A stretch of DNA of 64,000 nt from Bradyrhizobium sp. AZCC 1719 (GTDB lineage Bacteria > Pseudomonadota > Alphaproteobacteria > Rhizobiales > Xanthobacteraceae). A program made the position numbers and the translations under genes. Shown one piece after another: positions 25,582 to 34,092 of this stretch. Position 1 is the stretch's first letter. Each line of letters starts with the position of its first letter. The notes under the pieces are model-generated. The model saw only the letters and a list, made by a program, of their open reading frames with translations. It did not search any database and was not told the origin of the DNA. The stretch covers positions 1,641,001 through 1,705,000 of the forward strand of contig NZ_JAZHRU010000001.1 in NCBI RefSeq assembly GCF_036924525.1, given 5' to 3'.

Positions 25582-25604
25582 TCCAAGATTCCGTTTTTCG
25601 ATGG

Positions 25605-26420
25605 TTAGAAGTCGGCGAGCCCCAGCACGTCGGTCATCGTGTAGAAGCCGGGCGCCTTGCCCCGCGCCCACAGCGCCGCCTTGATCGCGCCCTGCGCGAA
25701 CATGGTCCGATCCTCGGCGCGGTGGGTCAGTTCGATCCGCTCCATCGGACCTGCGAAGATCACGGAGTGATCGCCAGTGACGGTACCGCCGCGCAGCGAA
25801 GCGAAGCCGATATCGCCGGACCGGCGCGCGCCGGTATGGCCGTCGCGGCCGCGCGCGGAGCGGGCGTGCAGGTCGACGCCGCGGCCGGCGGCGGCAGCTT
25901 CACCGAGCAGGAAGGCCGTGCCCGAGGGCGCGTCGATCTTGGCCTTGTGGTGCATCTCGACGATTTCGATGTCAAAACTTTCGTCCAGCGACTGCGCGAC
26001 GCGCTTGACCAGCGCGGCGAGCAGATTGACGCCGAGGCTCATATTGCCGGACTGCACCACCACCGCGCGCGAGGTGACGCTCTTGATGACCGCCATGTCT
26101 GATACCGACAGGCCGGTGGTTCCGACGATGTGGACCAGGCCGCGTTCGGCGGCGATCGCGACATTGGCGATGGTGGCGGCGGGCACGGTGAAATCCAGAA
26201 TGCCGTCGGCATTGGCGGACAATTTCCAGAGGTCCGCCGACAACTCGATGCCATTGGCAGGCAGGCCGGCGAGCACGCCGGCATCCTTGCCCAGAAGCTC
26301 CGAGCCCGGCGCTTCCAGCGCCCCGGTCAGCACCGCACCCGGCGTTTCCGAAATGACGCGCACCAGCGCGCGGCCCATCCGGCCGCCGGCTCCCGCTACG
26401 ATCAATCGCATATCGGCCAT
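25605..26420 (-). CDS. dapB: 4-hydroxy-tetrahydrodipicolinate reductase
   Basis: 271 residues. NAD(P)H site [12 protein letters not shown] near the N-terminus; the substrate and catalytic region [21 protein letters not shown] holds the His-His pair and the Lys. Reduces HTPA to tetrahydrodipicolinate in lysine and meso-diaminopimelate synthesis. ATG 26420 gives [16 protein letters not shown]; an earlier in-frame start at 26468 adds an unconserved 16 residues. First gene of a dapB-gpmA pair. Confidence 0.96.
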   Translation of the reverse strand: MADMRLIVAGAGGRMGRALVRVISETPGAVLTGALEAPGSELLGKDAGVLAGLPANGIELSADLWKLSANADGILDFTVPAATIANVAIAAERGLVHIVGTTGLSVSDMAVIKSVTSRAVVVQSGNMSLGVNLLAALVKRVAQSLDESFDIEIVEMHHKAKIDAPSGTAFLLGEAAAAGRGVDLHARSARGRDGHTGARRSGDIGFASLRGGTVTGDHSVIFAGPMERIELTHRAEDRTMFAQGAIKAALWARGKAPGFYTMTDVLGLADF

Positions 26421-26600
26421 GGCTTTTACCTCTGCACGCCCTATAGCGGGATGAGGCCGTTCCGGCAACCAACCAGGCGCTTTTGCGGCTCCCGGCGGCC
26501 AGGCGATCGGCTGGGCGGAGGCAAGAGGGCAATCAGGGTGGCGATCCTGCCATGATCGGGATCGGTCGGCGTCGTCTCCGCCGGCCGAAGACCGGCCGAT

Positions 26601-27596
26601 CTAGAGGGTGAGTTCCAGCTCTCTCTCCAGAACGATCCGACCGTCGCGCTCCACGACATATGTGGCCTTGTAGGTGCCGCGCTCCCAGCCCGTCGCCGGA
26701 CGCTTTCTGCCGGTGAACAGCATGAATTGCGCCTTGTTGCTCTCAAGTTGCGCGGCTCGATTTTCGGCGATGGCCTTTCCGGTTGGATCCTTGACGACGA
26801 GCCGTTGTACGTCGCCCGCCTTCAGGCCAATGACGCGAACGAAAGCGACAATTGCCGCCGCGCTGGCGGACGGCTTTTCCATCCCCGCGCTTCCATCCTC
26901 GACAAGCTCCATTGTCACCGGACCGTTCGCGAAGCCGGCGTTCAGAATGGTTCGCTCCCGATAAGCAAGTTGCGCGTGAAGTGCCGGATGCCACAGCAGT
27001 TCGCCGCCCCCGCAAGAGCCGGAAGCGGCACCATATGCGAAGGGATCTACGACCTCTCCCTTATGCCTCACCGTGAAATGCAGATGAGGATATTCGGTCA
27101 GCCCGGAGAGACCGACCCGGCCAAGCGGCTGCCCAACTTTGACTGCCTCTCCGGGCTTTACCACGAGGCTGCCGCGAGCCATGTGGCAGTATTGGGTTTC
27201 CCAATGTTCCGGGTGTTCGATCACAACGCCGTTGCCACATTCGACGTCGCGAACAGTTTCGGGCGCAGACTTGCCAACGGCGCCGTCTGGCGCGCCGTCT
27301 CGCGTGCGAAGCACGCGGCCACTTGCCGAAGCCTGCACTTCCACGCCGGCCTTTTGCGACGCCAGCGACGGCAAGCGAAAGTCCGTCCCGTTATGGCGGT
27401 CATACGTCAGGGTGCCGCATTTATAGTCTCGCGCTGACCCCGACGGATCGACATCAGTGTAATTCTGGATGTAGCAGGTCCGGCCAAGTTCGCACGCGAT
27501 TGGCAGGCCCAGTTGAATGCTCTCGGCGATCGCATTGGAAGAAAAGCCCAGTGCCGCCACGATGGCAAAGGCTCGATAAGAAGTCATCCGGCGCAT
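26601..27596 (-). CDS. Exported M23-family metallopeptidase (LytM-type)
   Basis: 331 residues. N-terminal signal peptide (SYRAFAIVAALGFSSNAIAE) directs it to the periplasm. The zinc site of M23 endopeptidases is visible as H-x3-D in RHNGTDFRL and H-x-H in EYPHLHFTV, so it should be catalytically active on peptidoglycan cross-links. The C-terminal ~130 residues (from about NAGFANGP) form an extra domain of unknown function. Several Cys pairs suggest disulfides. It follows the LuxR-type gene by 31 bp as the last member of the type I secretion locus. ATG 27596 has AGGA upstream; 27587 is also possible. Confidence 0.87.
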   Translation of the reverse strand: MRRMTSYRAFAIVAALGFSSNAIAESIQLGLPIACELGRTCYIQNYTDVDPSGSARDYKCGTLTYDRHNGTDFRLPSLASQKAGVEVQASASGRVLRTRDGAPDGAVGKSAPETVRDVECGNGVVIEHPEHWETQYCHMARGSLVVKPGEAVKVGQPLGRVGLSGLTEYPHLHFTVRHKGEVVDPFAYGAASGSCGGGELLWHPALHAQLAYRERTILNAGFANGPVTMELVEDGSAGMEKPSASAAAIVAFVRVIGLKAGDVQRLVVKDPTGKAIAENRAAQLESNKAQFMLFTGRKRPATGWERGTYKATYVVERDGRIVLERELELTL

Positions 27597-27627
27597 GAAG
27601 TCCTGGACCATCGCAAAGGCTGGCGTA

Positions 27628-28836
27628 TCAATTCGGGGGCCGCTTATCAGCCGCACAGAGCAACCGGCAATCCGGTGACATCGGCACGACGGCCTTTTCG
27701 CGCCTGCCGGCCCCGAACGGGGACTGCGTGAGATGATAGAGCAGAAAGAACTCGGCCTGCCGGTTGATTCCCAGTTTAAGCATAATGCGCTTGGTATAGG
27801 TTCTTACTGTTGCCTCGGTCAAATGCAGGTCGGCGCCGATATCACGTGGACATTGGAATTGAAGAATCTTGGCGATGATTCTCTCTTCGGCCCAGTTCAA
27901 GCCGAACGCGGACGCAATACGGTGTGCTCCCAGTGCGTCGTCGAATTGCGGCACGATGATCAACGCCTTCCCCCCGTCCCAAGGCATTGGCGCGGCCCCG
28001 ATCTTGGCGAAGGCAAACTGCTGGCGCTCCGTCGAGAGCGGCACAGTTGTGTTCAACCAGACCTGGCCGGGTCGCGGGACCAACGCCTCCCGGATCGCCG
28101 CCCGCAAGCTCTCGGTTACCGGTCCGCTGCCCGCGAGCCTGCCACCATCTATCTTGAGAAGCTCGCCCTTTGCCAGCAGCGCTTGTCCACTGTGGTTGAT
28201 GCCGTGAACATGCAGGCCTTCGTCCACGATGAGCGCGGGAAAGGCCAGTTCTTCTAGCCAGATTTCGGCGTGTAGACGTCGATCCGGTGACAGTTGCGCG
28301 AGGGAATGAGCCGTCTCCCAAAACGTGCGAACCGCACGCGCGAGGCAGCGAATTTCGGCCCGAACCAATGCAGCCTGCCGCCATCCCGCGACAAATACCA
28401 CGGTTGACCTGTCACGGGAGGCGAACCTCCCAATAACGGAATGGCTATTTGTTCCTGGCTCGGGGCCAATCAATTTCCGCACAAACGTGGTGCGCGCGTT
28501 GACGGGTTCGAGAAGGGCGCAATCTGCACCAGCGCCCTTGCGGGCAATACGCGCGACGGTATTGGTGCATGACGGATCGATTGTGGCGCGTCCGATCCGG
28601 ACCTCTTTGAGCTCCGACCCGCTCGCGCGAGACATCACCGCGACATAGCAACTGCTGCACTCGAAAAGCTCGGCAACAGCCTTGCCAAAGTATTCCATCG
28701 CACTCTGGCTGGGACCTTGCTCCGCAGGGCGCCCTATCTGAGGATCTTCGGCGTTCTGAAGAGACGCGCTCCGTTCAGCGTCATTGAAGCGAAATCCGCT
28801 GTGCCTGGGAGGTAGTGTTTTGCTGTTTTCTTGCAC
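27628..28836 (-). CDS. LuxR-family transcriptional regulator with a large sensor-like N-terminus
   Basis: 402 residues. The C-terminal ~70 residues form a LuxR-type helix-turn-helix (LNWAEERIIAKILQ, DIGADLHLTEATVRTYTKRI, MLKLGINRQAEF). The N-terminal ~300 residues contain two weakly conserved blocks that look like GAF/PAS-type sensor folds (SAMEYFGKAVAELFECSSCYVAV; LAFPALIVDEGLHVHGIN). There is no acyl-homoserine-lactone-binding signature or receiver domain. It starts at GTG 28836 with GGGAGG 6-7 bases upstream. It lies between the HlyD adaptor (44 bp) and the M23 peptidase (31 bp) on the same strand, so it is a likely regulator of this secretion locus. Confidence 0.82.
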   Translation of the reverse strand: MQENSKTLPPRHSGFRFNDAERSASLQNAEDPQIGRPAEQGPSQSAMEYFGKAVAELFECSSCYVAVMSRASGSELKEVRIGRATIDPSCTNTVARIARKGAGADCALLEPVNARTTFVRKLIGPEPGTNSHSVIGRFASRDRSTVVFVAGWRQAALVRAEIRCLARAVRTFWETAHSLAQLSPDRRLHAEIWLEELAFPALIVDEGLHVHGINHSGQALLAKGELLKIDGGRLAGSGPVTESLRAAIREALVPRPGQVWLNTTVPLSTERQQFAFAKIGAAPMPWDGGKALIIVPQFDDALGAHRIASAFGLNWAEERIIAKILQFQCPRDIGADLHLTEATVRTYTKRIMLKLGINRQAEFFLLYHLTQSPFGAGRREKAVVPMSPDCRLLCAADKRPPN

Positions 28837-28880
28837 GGGCGCCTCCCGTAAGGGTATGCAGCCGGACCGATGCCGGCTGT

Positions 28881-30218
28881 CTAGGGCTCCTTAAACGCGC
28901 GGTTGACGCGCAGTTCCATCGGCTGCAGCAAATATTCTGCGAAGGTTCTTTCCCCCGTCTCGATAAATATCTCAACGGGCATTCCGGGCAGTAGTGATGA
29001 AAAATACGAGGCCGTCGGCGCGTTGATATCAAGCTCGACTTCCGCCATGTAAGACGTAACGCCGCTCTTGGCGTCGGTCAGTGCGTCTGCCGCTACGGCG
29101 ACGACCTTTCCATCGAGCATCGGCCGACGACGAATATTCTGCGCGTGAACACGAACACGCGCGCCCTGTCCGGCATAGACCTCTTCCCGATCCATTGGTT
29201 TCAATGCTGCTTCGATGACGAGCCGATCTTCCGTCGGAACGATTTCCAGGAGAGTTTCGCGCGGCGCAAGCACCGCATGAAGATCTCTGCTGTTGAGGCC
29301 GACGATCTTTCCACTCTCGGGGGCACGCAATTCAGACCGACCAAGCTGATCGCGCAAAGCGGCAATTCGATGTCGGAGCTCCCCAATCTCCTCGCTCGTC
29401 GCATGCCGCTGCTTCGCTATTTCCTGGTTTTGATTGAAGCCCAACTGTCGGCGCCTGTCCTCCAGTTCCGCCATTTTGCCCTGCTTCTCCGCGACCGATG
29501 CTGAGTTGCGGGCAATCTGTCCGCTGGCCTCCGCTTCGGCACGCTTCAGGGCCAATACGCGTGGCTTCCGGGCGAGGCCCTTTGACAGCAGGTAGCTTGT
29601 GTCAGCTATTTCTTCTTGCAAAAGCCTCAGTTGCTTCTCGACACCCTCGGTGTTGCTCTCGAGGCCGCGGATCGAGTCAGTCAGTTGCTGCATCTGCTGG
29701 TCGATCATTTTGCGTTCATTGTCGATCGCGGCCAGCCGCGCCGCAAACTCGGCTTCCTGGGTTTGCATGGCAATGCGCGCAGACGCATGGCTTGCATTTT
29801 TCTTCAGTTCGTCAGGAAACAAGATCGATGCCGCGAGGGCCTGTTCCGCCGCCAGCCGCGCCTCCATCGCCAGCGCAGCAAAATACTTTGTCTCGAACGA
29901 GCCCAGGGCTGCTTCGATCTGTGTAGTGTCGAGCCGCGCTATGAGCTGACCGGCCTCGACCTGATCGTTTTCCCTGACGTGAATCGACTTCACTATTCCT
30001 CCCTCAAGGTGCTGGACTGCCTTGCGCTTCGAATGAACCTTTATGACCCCTGGTGCCACAACCGCGCCGCGCAGGGGAATCGTCGTGGCCCACACGCCGA
30101 AGCCGCAAAATTGCAGAACGAGCAGTACACAGCCCCATCCTATGATCCGTCGCATGTCGGATCGCGGTCGTTCCTTGCGGAAAACGGCGATGGCGCGATT
30201 CTGACCGTCCTGGGTCAT
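28881..30218 (-). CDS. HlyD-family type I secretion membrane-fusion protein
   Basis: 445 residues. One N-terminal transmembrane helix (GCVLLVLQFCGFGVWATT), then the lipoyl/beta-barrel half (GAVVAPGVIKVHSKRKAVQHLEGGI in two parts), a long coiled-coil hairpin (about 95-290, many Leu/Gln heptads), and the C-terminal half with PTEDRLVIEA, ending in PGMPVEIFIETGERTFAEYLL, the typical HlyD/PrtE C-terminus. It bridges the ABC exporter to an outer-membrane TolC. Its ATG overlaps the exporter stop by four bases (ATGA), so they are co-translated. No TolC gene is nearby. Confidence 0.94.
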   Translation of the reverse strand: MTQDGQNRAIAVFRKERPRSDMRRIIGWGCVLLVLQFCGFGVWATTIPLRGAVVAPGVIKVHSKRKAVQHLEGGIVKSIHVRENDQVEAGQLIARLDTTQIEAALGSFETKYFAALAMEARLAAEQALAASILFPDELKKNASHASARIAMQTQEAEFAARLAAIDNERKMIDQQMQQLTDSIRGLESNTEGVEKQLRLLQEEIADTSYLLSKGLARKPRVLALKRAEAEASGQIARNSASVAEKQGKMAELEDRRRQLGFNQNQEIAKQRHATSEEIGELRHRIAALRDQLGRSELRAPESGKIVGLNSRDLHAVLAPRETLLEIVPTEDRLVIEAALKPMDREEVYAGQGARVRVHAQNIRRRPMLDGKVVAVAADALTDAKSGVTSYMAEVELDINAPTASYFSSLLPGMPVEIFIETGERTFAEYLLQPMELRVNRAFKEP

Positions 30219-31984
30219 TGAACCGCCCCCCTCGCAGGCAGTTTATGCGGTTCCGGATTATGCCGGACGACATGCGGCTTCGACACGGATGACGTGACAG
30301 GCAGGCGGAGAACTTCGGCAGGTGGCCCGAAAGCCAGCTGCGCGCCATCCCTCAAAAGGAGTACTGCATCCGCGATGGTCAATAGCCGGGGCCGATGGGT
30401 GACAATCACCACCGTCGCGCCGCGCGCTTTCGCCCGCTCAATGGCGGAGCACAATGCTTCCTCGCCTTCTGGATCGAGATTGGCGTTTGGTTCATCCAGC
30501 AGGATCAATTTGCGATCGCCAAAGAAGGCCCGGGCAAGGCCGATCCGCTGGCGCTGCCCACCGGAAATCTTGTTGCCGTCGCGCCCTATTTCGGTCTGGT
30601 AACCGGCTGGCAGAGACAGGATCATCTCATGCGCCTGCGCGAGCACAGCCGCGGCAACGATGTCCTCATCACGCGCGTGTTCGTCGAAGCCGGCGATAGC
30701 TTCAGCCACGGTGCCGCCCAGGAGCTGCACCTCCTGAGGAAGATAACCGACAAACTGGCCGAGCTGGTCGGGGTCCCAGTTTTGCAAGGCTGCATCGTCC
30801 AGCCGGATCGTGCCGCCACTCGGCCGTTCCAGCCCCGCCATAAGGCGCAGCAAGGTCGATTTTCCGGCGCCGGTCGGGCCGACAATGACGACAATCCCGG
30901 AAGGCGGGCATTCAAACGTAATGCCTGCGAGGATCGGGCGCTGCATCGTGGCCGTCCGATATGTCACCCGATTCACTTCAATTCTGCCGGACGGGGACGG
31001 GAGCAGTGTACGTCTCTCACGAACAAGAACCGGAGCCGCAGCCGCCTGAACTTGTACCCACGCCTCGTGTGCCGATGACAATGCGCGCCATGCCGAGATA
31101 AGGCCTTCCATCGGCTGCAGCGTACGGGCGATCAGGATCGCACTTGCAATCAGGCTGCCGGACAGCACCTCGTTCTGAAGCACGAGCCAGGCGCCTGCGC
31201 CGATCGCGGCGATCTGCAAAACTGTTCGTACCATGCGCGCGGCGGATGCGATCGCGGATACCCGTTCGCTGCCGCGAACGACCGGGCACAATGCTTGGTC
31301 ATTGAGATTCATGAATTCGCGGACGGCGCCTCGGGTCCAACCCATTGCCCGCACGAGGCCGGAATGTCGGACGATACCGTCGAGAGTGGCCTGCGTCCTC
31401 AGCGCAGCTTCCGACGCCTGCGCGACTTCCGTGCGCGCGACCCAGCGGCTGGCAATGCCCATGACCAGCAGAATTGCCGTTCCGATCAGGGCGATGACGC
31501 CGTACCATGGGTGCAGAAGAAACAGAATGAGAATGAACGCCGGCAGGAAGGGAGCGTCAATCAGCGACGCGACCGTCCCGCTCGAAAGGAAAGTTCGCAA
31601 CTCGCGAACCCTGACGAGATCGTGCGTCCTGCCGTCGCCGCGCTTCGCAACGTCAACAATGGTGCTTTCGAGAACGATAGGCGCGACGCAGCGCTCAAAT
31701 CCGACCGCAAACCGGCTGAGTAGCCGGCTGCGAAGAACATCGAACATGGCGCTGAAGACGAGAGCGCCTGCGGCGATGATGGTGAGGCCAACAAGGGTTT
31801 CAACGCTGCCGCTGGTGATGACCCGATCGAACACTTCAATGGCGTAGAAGGGAACGACGAGGAGAAGTATATTCAAAGACACGCTAAAGGCCACGACCCA
31901 CACGAATGCGGATCGTCCCGGAATCAATCCAAGCAGCGATCGTGCAGCGGACGCTGGGATCTCACGACGGTTACGCGAATACAT
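30215..31984 (-). CDS. Type I secretion ABC exporter (permease fused to ATPase)
   Basis: 589 residues. Six-helix ABC transmembrane domain (about 25-310), then the nucleotide-binding domain: Walker A GPTGAGKSTLLRL, signature SGGQRQRIGLARAFFGD, Walker B KLILLDEPNANLD and the H-loop VTHRPRLL. The PrtD/LapB-like form without an N-terminal C39 peptidase domain indicates export of unprocessed RTX proteins that carry C-terminal signals. Encoded between the RTX gene (84 bp, with a strong hairpin) and the HlyD adaptor (4-bp overlap). Confidence 0.95.
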   Translation of the reverse strand: MYSRNRREIPASAARSLLGLIPGRSAFVWVVAFSVSLNILLLVVPFYAIEVFDRVITSGSVETLVGLTIIAAGALVFSAMFDVLRSRLLSRFAVGFERCVAPIVLESTIVDVAKRGDGRTHDLVRVRELRTFLSSGTVASLIDAPFLPAFILILFLLHPWYGVIALIGTAILLVMGIASRWVARTEVAQASEAALRTQATLDGIVRHSGLVRAMGWTRGAVREFMNLNDQALCPVVRGSERVSAIASAARMVRTVLQIAAIGAGAWLVLQNEVLSGSLIASAILIARTLQPMEGLISAWRALSSAHEAWVQVQAAAAPVLVRERRTLLPSPSGRIEVNRVTYRTATMQRPILAGITFECPPSGIVVIVGPTGAGKSTLLRLMAGLERPSGGTIRLDDAALQNWDPDQLGQFVGYLPQEVQLLGGTVAEAIAGFDEHARDEDIVAAAVLAQAHEMILSLPAGYQTEIGRDGNKISGGQRQRIGLARAFFGDRKLILLDEPNANLDPEGEEALCSAIERAKARGATVVIVTHRPRLLTIADAVLLLRDGAQLAFGPPAEVLRLPVTSSVSKPHVVRHNPEPHKLPARGAVQ

Positions 31985-32029
31985 GACTGGCCGGCACTAC
32001 TACTGAAAGAAGTATTGCAAAGAGGCGGG

Positions 32030-32057
32030 AGCGGGGCGGCTGCCGGGCCGCCCCGCT
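32030..32057 (-). terminator. Strong intercistronic hairpin between the RTX gene and its exporter
   Basis: AGCGGGGCGGC (32030-32040) and GCCGCCCCGCT (32047-32057) form a perfect 11-bp GC stem with a 6-nt loop, 11 bp after the RTX stop and 46 bp before the exporter start. No T-run follows on the minus strand, so it may act as a leaky terminator or an mRNA stabiliser that makes substrate mRNA more abundant than exporter mRNA. Confidence 0.7.
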
Positions 32058-32068
32058 GAAGTGTCGAG

Positions 32069-33373
32069 TTATGCGACCTCGATGGCCTCGTAACCCGCGG
32101 CAGCGTTGATGTCGTCGATCGATTCGAATTCGTTTCCGACGCCGCCCGAAACGCCGGTGAGCGTGATGGTGCCGAAGCCGAAATCGAGCACCGTGTTGGT
32201 GCCGTCGTCATCGACCACGATGGTGGCCGGATCAAACGCCGGATCGGCATCGACATTAACTTCGTCGCCATCAGCGAAACTCAGGTCGACGACTTCATCG
32301 TCGCCGAAGTTGGTGGCCGTGCCGTCGCCGAAATTGTGGTCATCGGAGCCTGCACCGCCTGTCAGCATATCGTCGCCCTCGCCACCGTCGAGGACATCGG
32401 CGCCATTGCCGCCGTCCAACTCATCGGCGCCCGCGCCGCCGTTGAGGGTGTCGTCGCCGGCGTTACCGAGGATCGTGTCGTCTCCGTCTCCGCCATTGAG
32501 CTCATCGACATCGGCACCGCCGACGAGCATGTCATCTCCAGCGTCGCCGTCCAACGTATCTTCGCCAGCTCCGCCGCTGAGCTCGTCATCACCTTCGCCG
32601 CCGGACATTATGTCGTTGTCAGCACCACCGGTCATGGTGTCGTCGCCGTCGTCGCCGGACATGGTATCGTCGCCACCGCCACCGGCCATGTCGTCGTCGT
32701 CGTCGCCGCCGCTCATCGTGTCGTTGCCGCCTTGGCCGTTGAGCGTATCGTTGCCGGCACCGCCGTTCAGCGTGTCGTCATCGGCGCCGCCATTCAGCGT
32801 GTCGTTCCCGAAACCGCCATTCAGCGTGTCCATGCCCGTATTGCCGTTCAGGGTATCGTCACCGACCCCGCCGCTGAGCGTGTCATCGCCCCCGTTGCCC
32901 GACAGGTCGTCATCACCGGCGCCGCCGTTGATGGTGTCATTATCGGCACCGCCGGCGATCGTATCGTTGCCGGCATTGCCGTTCAACGTGTCCATACCGG
33001 CTCCGCCATCGATATCGTCGTCGCCCGCGCCGCCATTGACAGTGTCATCGCCTTCACCGCCGAGGATCGTATCGACGCCGGCATTGCCGTTCAACGTGTC
33101 GTTGCCGGCTCCGCCATCGATATCGTCATCGCCCGCGCCGCCACTGACGGTGTCATCGCCGTCACCGCCGGCGATCGTGTCCATGCCGGCATTGCCGTTC
33201 AACGTGTCGTCGTCGGCTCCGCCATCGATATCGTCATCGCCCGCACCGCCATTGACGAGGTCATCGCCTTCCAATCCGGTAATCGTATCGTTGCCGGCCA
33301 GGCCGTTGATCTCATCGGGATCTGGTGTGCCAACCAATGTATCGTCGTCTGGTGTTCCGGGGATAAATGCCAT
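32069..33373 (-). CDS. RTX (calcium-binding nonapeptide repeat) type I secretion substrate
   Basis: 434 residues and very acidic. After 27 residues, about 36 contiguous nonapeptides of the GGxGxDxxx type run without interruption (about residues 28-350), e.g. DDTLNGGAG and NDTIAGGAD. The C-terminal ~85 residues (FADGDEVNVDADP, VLDFGFGTITLTGVSG, ending AAAGYEAIEVA) hold the probable uncleaved type I signal. There is no signal peptide, protease, lipase or adhesin domain. It should fold on Ca2+ outside the cell into a beta-roll. Residues 46-153 are three copies of a 36-residue unit. First gene of the secretion locus. Confidence 0.93.
   Translation of the reverse strand: MAFIPGTPDDDTLVGTPDPDEINGLAGNDTITGLEGDDLVNGGAGDDDIDGGADDDTLNGNAGMDTIAGGDGDDTVSGGAGDDDIDGGAGNDTLNGNAGVDTILGGEGDDTVNGGAGDDDIDGGAGMDTLNGNAGNDTIAGGADNDTINGGAGDDDLSGNGGDDTLSGGVGDDTLNGNTGMDTLNGGFGNDTLNGGADDDTLNGGAGNDTLNGQGGNDTMSGGDDDDDMAGGGGDDTMSGDDGDDTMTGGADNDIMSGGEGDDELSGGAGEDTLDGDAGDDMLVGGADVDELNGGDGDDTILGNAGDDTLNGGAGADELDGGNGADVLDGGEGDDMLTGGAGSDDHNFGDGTATNFGDDEVVDLSFADGDEVNVDADPAFDPATIVVDDDGTNTVLDFGFGTITLTGVSGGVGNEFESIDDINAAAGYEAIEVA
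32915..33238 (-). repeat. Three 108-bp tandem units inside the RTX gene
   Basis: Units 33131-33238, 33023-33130 and 32915-33022 each encode four nonapeptides in the same order, beginning DDDIDGGA and ending in a D-T-V/I-x-GGAG block. The landmark CCGCCATCGATATCGTC recurs on the plus strand at 33003, 33111 and 33219, exactly 108 bp apart. The copies differ at few positions, so the duplication is recent or kept similar by recombination. Confidence 0.85.
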
Positions 33374-33773
33374 GGTTTCTACTCCTTGCGCCCGCGCATT
33401 CGCATGCGGGTCGGCCGCGGCCCGTCATGCACTAGCGATTTTGTGTTGGCTCGATTTCCATCACGATCGATGTGGAGTTCGATGGCGCGCAACTTGATGA
33501 AGCCGGGGCGGCGTCACAATCCCCAGTTGGGGACAAAAGAAATGTCGGATAGCGGACGTTTGGCCCGCAGACCCCGCGTTCGCTTGGAATGACGATCAGC
33601 TATTTGCTATTTTTCGACGGGGAGCCGATCGGCCAAGCACGATCGGAAACATTCGCACATATTTCTTGATGGGATGGAGTCCCGCGAAGCGGCGCGGAAA
33701 TAGCCGCTTCTACGGGACCTCGCACCTTTGCGGAGGCCCTGAGGGGCGTAGATGTCGTGCGTAAGAATAGCGC
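33374..33773. other. 400-bp non-coding region upstream of the RTX operon
   Basis: No credible gene. It should contain the RTX-operon promoter near 33380-33500 on the minus strand, though I see no convincing consensus element. At 33679-33718 a long hairpin lies 55 bp past the end of the DUF1330 gene: GTCCCG + GAAGCGGC pairing with GCCGCTTC + CGGGAC, 9-nt loop, one internal bulge. It is a possible factor-independent end for the pmtA-DUF1330 transcript. The remaining sequence is less GC-rich than its neighbours and carries no repeat family seen elsewhere in the window. Confidence 0.5.
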
Positions 33774-34076
33774 TCAGGGCTGCGGGCCGTCATAGCCCTC
33801 GATGACGATGAGGTCTGCGATCGAGTGCGGCTGACGGACCTTGATGTTGGCCTGGTATTCCGGCGAATTATAGCAGGCCAGCGCTTTCTCATAGCTGTCG
33901 AATTCAATCACCACATTGCGCGAGCGGCATTGGCCTTCGACCGCGGTGAACTGGCCGCCGCGCACGATGAAGCGCCCACCGAATTTCTGGAAGATGGCCG
34001 GGTTGGCCGCCATGTAGGGCTTGTAGCCCTCGTCATTGTGAACGTCGACGCGTCCGATCCAGTATCCTTTGGCCAT
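33774..34076 (-). CDS. DUF1330 family protein (EthD/dimeric alpha-beta barrel-like)
   Basis: 100 residues: MAKGYWIGRVDVHNDEGYKPYMAAN, GGRFIVRGGQF, NVVIEFDSYEKALACYNSPEYQ split across the fold, and SIADLIVIEGYD. This is the full DUF1330 pattern, a small ferredoxin-like dimer of unknown function. ATG 34076 is preceded by AAGGAG at optimal spacing. It follows pyrF by 16 bp in a four-gene same-strand run (pmtA, FMN reductase, pyrF, DUF1330). Confidence 0.9.
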   Translation of the reverse strand: MAKGYWIGRVDVHNDEGYKPYMAANPAIFQKFGGRFIVRGGQFTAVEGQCRSRNVVIEFDSYEKALACYNSPEYQANIKVRQPHSIADLIVIEGYDGPQP

Positions 34077-34092
34077 CTCAATCTCCTTCTTG

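Noticed and set aside
32069..33373. CRISPR-like regular repetition
   Set aside because: The 27-bp and 108-bp periodicity is the coding repeat of the RTX protein; there are no unique spacers or cas genes.
32106..33592. Two long plus-strand open frames (Ser/Pro-rich and Val/Ile-rich) opposite the RTX gene
   Set aside because: Direct consequence of reading the GGxGxDxxx codon repeats in reverse complement; no start signal or independent evidence.
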